Shown here in pieces: positions 57,678 to 64,000 of a stretch of DNA of 64,000 bases. The notes under the pieces were generated by a model that was not told the origin of the DNA, made no database searches, and saw only the letters and a list, made by a program, of their open reading frames with translations. Both the position numbers and the translations under genes were made by a program. The DNA is from Apiosordaria backusii (taxonomy: Eukaryota > Ascomycota > Sordariomycetes > Sordariales > Lasiosphaeriaceae), in assembly GCA_030549205.1 (NCBI GenBank), contig JAUKTV010000007.1:930001-994000 (forward strand), read 5' to 3'. Positions within the stretch are counted from its first letter, which is position 1, and each line of letters opens with the position of its first letter.

Positions 57678-58944
57678 GGTTGAGGTGATGCTGGAGAGTG
57701 ATCTAGATAATGGGGTTGTCGAGGAGGGAAGAGTGCTATCGTGTCATGATCTTGTGAGCGAGAGGGGCGCAGAGCAATAGTTTGCGAGTGTGGTGTTGCG
57801 GGATAGAATGGAATGATGCGCGTCGCAAAGCTCGAGAGCTGAAAGCTGGCTGCAATTGGAAGTGGGGCACGGGCCACCTGCCCATCAAGGTTGATTTGTC
57901 CAAGAGACGAAAGCCACATCAACAAGCGACGCTCATGAGCCACAGTTCCAGGTAAAATACACGTACTTGGAAGTAGATTTGTGGTCCAAAGTGGAAATAC
58001 TGCATTTTCAGAGTCCATGATAACTGTTGATGTCTTCCCGACTTGGAGTTTCCCGGCTTGGTCTACTTCGGTATAGAATAGAAGTATCATCAGAGAGCAA
58101 AAGCTCGCCCGCCCCGAGGTTGGAATTAATATATAAACCGGCTGTTCGTCCGATGCTTCCTCTTTGCAGCTCGGGAACTGGAGCAACCCGATGTGCTGCG
58201 TACAGAAGCCGACCTCCCCTCCTCAAACCCCGGCCCGAGCCCGATGCTGTGCAACACTTCCCGAAACCCCGTCCTCCACACCCGGTGCCAAGCAATCCAA
58301 CCCTCACCTTCAGCAGCGCTATCCCCAATCAGGTTCATTTACGCATGAGCACCAGCGCATCCCACAAAGAAGCAGCATTGTCTCAGGCGCTACTCAGCTC
58401 CAGCTCGACTCCGTAAATGGATCTGATAAGGCAAGGACGTTCTTTTATCGCAGGAATGGAATGAAGTCATGCCTTTTTTCTAATCAACTTGCGCAAGTTT
58501 TTAAGCTTTGAGTTGATATTACAAGGCCCTTTCCAACAAGTGTCCGTTTGGTGATTTTAATTAATTAAGGTAGTGAGTGAGTGGCAGTTGTTGGCTCTTG
58601 CTCACTTGTTATTGCAACCTGGCCGCTTCGCTTTGTGCCCCTCATCATCCTCCGACATTGTTCCAGCTGTCCCCCCGCTGCCGTCATACCTACTGCGACA
58701 CAGCACCTCGAACTTTCTTGACTTTAACAACTTGCAACAGCGACACCTCAGCTTACGCCGCCGCACCTGTGGAACCATTTGCGCTGTTTGTTCCGTACAA
58801 CAAGCAACCGACGACATATACCTATCTTTCCCTAGCACCTACCTCCACTACCGATAATCATCCTAACCAACCATCACCACCAACCTACCTACTACCGACC
58901 TTACCTATCTATCTCGACACAAAACCCAACCCTCTTCACCCAAA
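57678..58944. promoter_or_regulatory. Divergent interval, J-protein and E2 genes
   Basis: 1.27 kb without a convincing gene. The last 250 bp before the E2 ATG are C/A-rich, as in a fungal leader. Confidence 0.4.
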
Positions 58945-60011
58945 ATGCCAAACCCAACCCCAAAAATCAACTCCAAATCCCCCACCATCCGTCGCATCTG
59001 TAAGTCCCCTTTCTCTTTCCCCTTTCTCTTTCCCCTTTCTCTTTCCCCTTTCTCTCCCCCCTCCACCTTACTAACCCATCCATGTATTCCAGTAAAAGAA
59101 GCCCAAGAACTAACCCTCACCCCCTCCCCCTTCTTCCTCGCCGCACCCCTCGAAACCGACCTCTTCGAATGGCACTTCACCCTGTTAGGGCCCCCCTCCA
59201 GCCCCTTCGCCTCCGGCCTCTACCACGGCCGCATCAACCTCCCCCCTTCCTACCCCCTCCGCCCACCGTCCTTCCGGTTTTTAACCCCGTCAGGTCGGTT
59301 CGAAGTCAACCGCGAGATCTGCCTCAGCATCTCCGGTCATCACGAAGAAACCTGGCAGCCTGCCTGGGGGATCCGCACCGCGCTGGTGGCGTTGAGGTCG
59401 TTTATGGAGACGGATGTGAAAGGGCAGTTGGGGGGGTTGGAAGCTTCGCCTGAGGTGAGGAGGAGGTTGGCGGGGGAGAGTAGGTCGTGGGTGTGTGGGC
59501 AGGGGTGTAGTTTGGGGGTGGGGGGAAGAGTAATGAGGAGGTTATGGGGGAGCATGGGAGGGTGTGTGGGGAGATGGGGGTTGTTGAGGAGGGGGAAGGG
59601 GGGGGGAAGGAAAAAGTGCCGGGGGAGTTGAGGATGGGGTGGAGGGATGAGATGGGTGGTGGTGGTGGTGGTGGTGGGGATAAGGAAAAGGGGAAGGAAA
59701 GGGAAGGGAAAGGAGAAGAAGAAGAAGAGAGTGATGGGGAGGAAACGGCGAGGTTGGCGGAGGGGTTTGTGCAGACTGTTCCCTTGCAGACGGAAAGTCG
59801 GACGCAGACGGCAGCGAGGGGGCCGGAACCGGTGGCAGTGTCGGTGGGGCAACCGCCACAACAGCAACAGCAAAGACCACAACCACAGCTGCAGCAGGTT
59901 CAGAGGAGGAGGACAACATCGCAGGATGAGGTGCCGGTTTGGTTGGATAGGCTGATTGTGGCTGTTGCCGTGTTGCTGATTGCTGCTGTGGCGAAGGTTA
60001 TGCTTGGTTGA
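58945..60011 (+). CDS. Tail-anchored ubiquitin-conjugating E2, UBE2J1/Ubc6-like; frameshift
   Basis: Exon 1 (58945-58999) and exon 2 (from 59093) encode an E2 fold: TDLFEWHFTLLGPPSSPFASGLYHG, PPSYPLRPPSFRFLTPSGRF, and REICLSISGHHEETWQPAW with catalytic Cys at about 95. LSISGHHEETWQPAW marks the UBE2J family of ER-membrane E2s used in ER-associated degradation. After RSWVCGQGCSLG the conserved continuation GKSNEEVM lies one base back. One G is apparently missing from a G run at 59514-59525. The restored-frame tail (to 60011) is acidic and Gln-rich and ends in a membrane span (WLDRLIVAVAVLLIAAVAKVML), the expected tail anchor. Read as written, the protein stops at 59631 without its anchor. A 38-nt intron (59491-59528) would also repair the frame but is shorter than fungal introns usually are. 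Confidence 0.85.
59006..59055 (+). repeat. 13-bp tandem repeat in the E2 intron
   Basis: Nearly four copies of CCCCTTTCTCTTT start right after the GTAAGT donor and fill most of the 93-nt intron. It supplies a pyrimidine tract ahead of the CTAAC branch sequence. Confidence 0.85.
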
Positions 60012-60378
60012 AAGGTGGTTGCTTGCATTTTATATGGCGTTGATCATTTGCTAAGGGAGCAGGGGGATCTAAAAGGATGGGAGTTTGATGGTGTTGTTGA
60101 ATTTGTTTTACATACATTGTAATTACAGACAGTGAGTGTAGGCTACCCTATTTGGCGGTACCTATCTACACTGGGAACACAGGACAGGCAGGACATGAAG
60201 GAACTGAATCTGAGTTTGATATATATATACATATATATCCGCTGCGCGGCAGCTTGATGCCTCTTATATGTGAATCTTGCCTAGCGTGCTAACATTGCTT
60301 TAGCCCCCCCCCCCTCCGTTCTCTGATCCTGTTTAGTCATAAATTTAGTTTTGCCGTCATATATCCAGCCATCACCAA
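60012..60378. other. Convergent 3' interval, E2 and MFS genes
   Basis: 3' flanks, with an AT repeat near 60220-60239 and a run of C (60306-60314). Nothing else is seen. Confidence 0.5.
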
Positions 60379-62460
60379 TCACAACCTCTGCCCCCCTCTA
60401 CTCTCCACCCCCAACACCCCCAACCCAACCTCGGCCCCAAAAGCAGCCAGAATCAACCCCCCCGCGACCAACACCGGCCCATTACCATTACTCCCCTCCC
60501 CACCATCATCACCCATCCTCGCCGCCACAACCGGCGCCAGCAGCCCCGCGATCCTATTCAAAAAGCTCGCCACCCCCGTCCCCGCTCCTCGAACAGGCGC
60601 GGAAAAGATTTCGGGGGTGAAGGCGTATAAAACGCCGTACATGATGTTTTGGGAAAACGCCTCTAGGCAGCTAAACACCAGCTGCAGAAAGGGCGTTGTG
60701 CCCCATTTGGCAAAAGCGAATAGACCGAGGGCGGAAACGAGGGTGGAGGTGGCGAGGGCGCCGTTTCGGCCGCCGAGGTAGGGGAGGGGGAAGTCAACGA
60801 GGAAGTAGGCGAGGAGGGAGCCGGGGATGCCGACTAGGGAGGTGATTACTAGGGTGGTGTAGGGTGATGATGACGGTGAGGCAGATTGCGAGGGGGAATG
60901 GGAGAGGTATTGCGGTAGGAAAGCGTTGAAGAGCGGGTAGCCCATTCCTATCGTTGCCCAGGTCGTCCAGATCAGGATCGTGGTGAGTGTGAGTTTGCGG
61001 TGAGAAAACAAAGGTTTGAGGCGGGTGGTGGAGAAGGCCGTGAGGTGGGATTTGATGATGGTTAGGGTTGATAGTCGCGTCGTTCGGGAGGGGGGAGGGA
61101 TGGAGTCGTCGGGGTTGGATAAGATGTGATTGTCATTGGCAACAGCGTCGAGGATGTCCTCTGTTAACCACGTCTTTCTGCCGTTGCGGAACGCTATCCC
61201 GTGGACCACGGCTACTGCTTCCGCCTGTCGGCCCTGGGAGAGGAGGTATTTTGGTGATTCAAACAGATCAAATATGAAGAACCTGGTCAGAAACATGGCA
61301 AAGGTGATGATACCGATGGTGAAGACAAAGTACCGCCACCCTTCATCTGCTGGCCAGTGAGCGATGAAGAACCAGGCGACTATTGAGGAGAATAACTGGC
61401 CTATTGGCCACCAGACGGATAGCAGCGTCAGTAGTGAGCTTGAGGCGTCGGGGAGGAACTCCAAGAAGAGCGCTCCGTCCACGGGGAGGTTGCCCCCGAC
61501 TCCGAAGCCGAGGGCTGCGTACATTAGACAGACGACGGGCCAGGTTGACGCCCATGCGGAAGCTATGCCAAAGATGGAGGTGATGAGGAGCGTGGCGTTG
61601 AAGGCTATTCGGCGGCCGATGATGTCTGACCCTATGCCCCAGAAGAAACTCCCAAAGCAGAGGCCGATGTAGAGGGAAGAGGTGGTGTACCGGACTGATT
61701 TTTCTGATATGCCGAATTCAGCTGATAGGGAGGGGAGAGTGAGTGATACGCCCTGTAATATGTCAATATAACCACCCATTTTGTATTGATAGCATGGGAA
61801 TATGAGGAGAGATGAGTACCTGCATCCACAGACTAAAGTATATCACCGTCAGCATACCACCCCTTATTCTCACATTTCAGAACAAAACTCACTTATCAGC
61901 AAACCACCCAAACCCACACAGCACAAACAGCTGCCAGTTATACCTCCCCATCCCAATATCCTGAATCGCCTTGTTCACCAACCTAGATTTCACTATTTTT
62001 TTTGTTTCCTATATTCAGCATCACACCATCTTTTCTCTCTCTTTGTCAAAAAGTACTCACTCTCATAATCCGTCCACCTACCCCTCCCCCTCCCATCACC
62101 GGGTACCCCCCTCCTAACCTCCTTCCTCAAACTCCCAACAGTGTACTCCCTCTCCGCAGCCGTCATCCCCAGCAACCCCTCCGAAGAAGGGCTCGTCCTG
62201 AGCAACATCCCTGTATGTTCATGGTCATTTCCCTCCAAATCCTCTTCATCATCATCATCATCATCTTTCTGAGCATCATCCTCCTCAGCCGTCCCATCCA
62301 ATGCACTGCCAAGTCGTGACCGGTAAGAATGACTGTGTAAATGCGCCTCCTCAAGCGGAATCACAACATCCGCCACACTTCTCATCACATAACCACCACC
62401 ACCACCACCACCCCGTGGCGGCTGGGGACTTTTCCATAGAGTCGATATCGTTCGTAACAT
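60379..62460 (-). CDS. Major facilitator superfamily transporter
   Basis: Four exons (62460-62057, 61982-61893, 61832-61820, 61752-60379) encode about 626 residues. The third exon is only 13 nt and encodes the middle of ADNLWMQG, which is needed for frame and fits related proteins. The first 135 residues are cytosolic, with a Gly run and a long Asp/Glu run. Then comes QDIGMGRYNWQLFVLCGFGWF, typical of the sugar/SV2-like branch of the MFS, and twelve predicted spans. The first cytosolic loop has GSDIIGRRIAFN, the MFS A-type motif. A long central loop lies at about residues 330-400. Substrate is unknown; fungal members of this branch are often called membrane transporters of the SV2 type. Confidence 0.85.
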
Positions 62461-64000
62461 TGCGGCCCCCCTTTTTTTGGTCTCGTTACCCCTTTTTGAT
62501 GATGGTGTGTTGGTTGTGTTGAACGGGAAACGGGAAACGGGAAACTGGTACCGTCCCCACTATATGCCTGCCTGCCTGTCTGCCGTTGAATCGGCACGGT
62601 GCGGTATGCACACTCCTGCAAATTGGCACAGCTGCTGAACCTCGGGCGACAGTGTCAAAAAAGGGGGTTTTGCCGAGTTTCCTTTTTGTTTTTTTGAGAC
62701 AGTGAGAGTCGAGATTGTAATAAGTGAGTCGTCAGATGATGGATTTAGTGGGATTTGATATTGAGGCTGAGAATTGCCAAAACCCGGGGTTGATTGTTGT
62801 GAGAGAGGACGGTTACGGATACGGCTGAGCGTTCACCGTTTTGACGTACACCGTTTCAAGGTGGAAAGCGGCAGGGGTTCCCGCTGTGTTGTGGGTAGGG
62901 TTGGCGCAGGCATTAAACGGTCATGTCAAAGGCGAACTTCTAAACAGAATAGTATTTTCTAACAATCTTCTCGTTCAAAGATTCAGCTAAAACCAAAAGC
63001 CACTTTGAGCCGCAGATTCAGGAGAAGAAGTTGAATCTTGTGCAACGCCGGGTTGTCGGGTGGTCCTTCCAACACCCGTCGTTCATGATCCGTCTCGGTC
63101 GGCTATTTTCGCACTGTGACTACCTGGAAGCTGCAGCGACTCGCGCACACTGTGTGTCAGGGGACCATGGAACACCAGGCGGAACCCACAACCCTGGTTT
63201 CCGCTGGCGTGGAACTTCTCGGGCATGGAAGCTGTCAATGTCTCAGTGACGCCCCCACTGAAAGCGAAACCGAGAAGCCACCGCTGCCACCTACCAGCAG
63301 GAAGAACCTCACCTCGCAGCTGTGAAGCTTGCATCATCGGGGTATCGAGTTCACCCGAGGCTCCGGATTGCCATCTCAATCTTGGTGAAATACTGTGCAC
63401 GTTTCGGTGGGAGGAGCACGTGGAATAAGCCAGCGTCAATGTGTCCAGTGATGTTCAACCGCTGCGAACCGTGCAGGAGTGGTCATGAGCCCGGTTGCAG
63501 GATGATGTCAAAGTGTGGCAGGTTTGCGCAATCTTCTTGACGACTCGAAAATGGGCAAGAATGACACGGAATATAACAAATTCATCGTTTTTTTCCTGGC
63601 ATATCAATCTGAGAAAAAAAGGCGGTGGAAAGAGTTTGGTTCTGATATCAGATAGATGCACTCGGTGTGGTCTCCGCCAATCTGCCCCCCCTTAACAATT
63701 ATTCAAAAAGCTACGGCGGGCGACACATCACATTATAAACTTACCCCTGAAATTGTTGGCCCTGCTCATCCCACTCTCCCATTCACAATAGCAATTCCGA
63801 GATGAACACGAGTAACCAACCACCGTGATCTTACATGCATTTGGAGTGTCACCGCCCCTTATTCGAGGTGTTCCCTGTGTTGCCCGAGTTTGTAAGCAAA
63901 TAATCAGGAGCAACATACGGGTTCTCTTCACCTCTGGGCAACTCAACACCAATTTAAAGTTAACATCGCATGCTATGCTGTCGGTCTATTTTGAATCATC
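62461..64000. other. Terminal 1.5 kb without a clear gene
   Basis: Begins with the promoter side of the MFS gene, which includes a GTTT/T-rich tract (about 62680-62695). Several short frames exist on both strands but none has introns, motifs or composition that support a gene. Confidence 0.45.

Noticed and set aside
59491..59528. 38-nt intron as explanation of the E2 frame break
   Set aside because: Shorter than other introns here (about 50 nt or more) and it removes the Cys-containing stretch expected after the E2 fold. A missing G is simpler, though transcripts are needed to decide.
1..64000. CRISPR arrays, insertion sequences, biosynthetic cluster, viral genes
   Set aside because: No regularly spaced repeats, transposase-like frames, polyketide/peptide synthase domains or viral proteins were seen.

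Overview
This window is nuclear DNA of a filamentous ascomycete. Genes are split by short GT..AG introns, mostly about 50-75 nt, often with CTAAC-type branch sequences. Both strands are used, and the gene set is typical of Pezizomycotina: samB/MUB1, cyanase, DUG3, PFA3, ICE2 and AIM6. The mating-pheromone gene encodes a 24-residue CaaX peptide of the Neurospora/Sordaria mfa-1 type, which points to Sordariales, probably near Podospora, Chaetomium or Neurospora. I see no operons, CRISPR arrays, bacterial genes or intact transposons.

Layout. 1-6148 has no convincing gene. 6149-13649 holds a ZW10/Dsl1 tethering subunit (-), ribosomal protein eL36 (+) and the cohesin loader SCC4/MAU2 (+). 14719-24511 holds a DHHC palmitoyltransferase (-), ICE2 (+), an AIM6-like phosphodiesterase (-) and EBP2 (+). 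samB/MUB1 (-, 26572-28431) is followed by a 4.9 kb stretch without genes that contains one compact, GC-rich, structured candidate RNA (32810-32960). 33343-45401 holds a two-span membrane protein (-), a ZRG17-type zinc transporter (+), DUG3 (-), MGM1 (+) and cyanase (+). At 46417 lies the pheromone precursor gene, preceded by a TATA box and four copies of ACAATANTAA. 47593-62460 holds a basic nucleolar-type protein (+), the very large TFIIIC B-block subunit (+), a membrane J-domain protein (-), a UBE2J1-type tail-anchored E2 (+) and an MFS transporter with a 13-nt exon (-). The last 1.5 kb has no clear gene.

Themes. Most genes are housekeeping. Several act at the ER membrane (ZW10/Dsl1, ICE2, ZRG17, J protein, E2), and others in nuclear or nucleolar work (SCC4, EBP2, TFIIIC). 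There is no metabolic cluster; neighbours look independent and are often divergent pairs sharing a promoter region. The most distinctive biology is the pheromone locus.

Sequence quality. Three genes (35429-37130, 47593-48680, 58945-60011) appear to lack one base inside or beside a 5-6 base homopolymer, where the conserved protein jumps to the next frame. This shared pattern suggests consensus errors rather than three pseudogenes. Exon boundaries come from splice consensus and reading frame only; family names come from recognising motifs by eye, without database searches.
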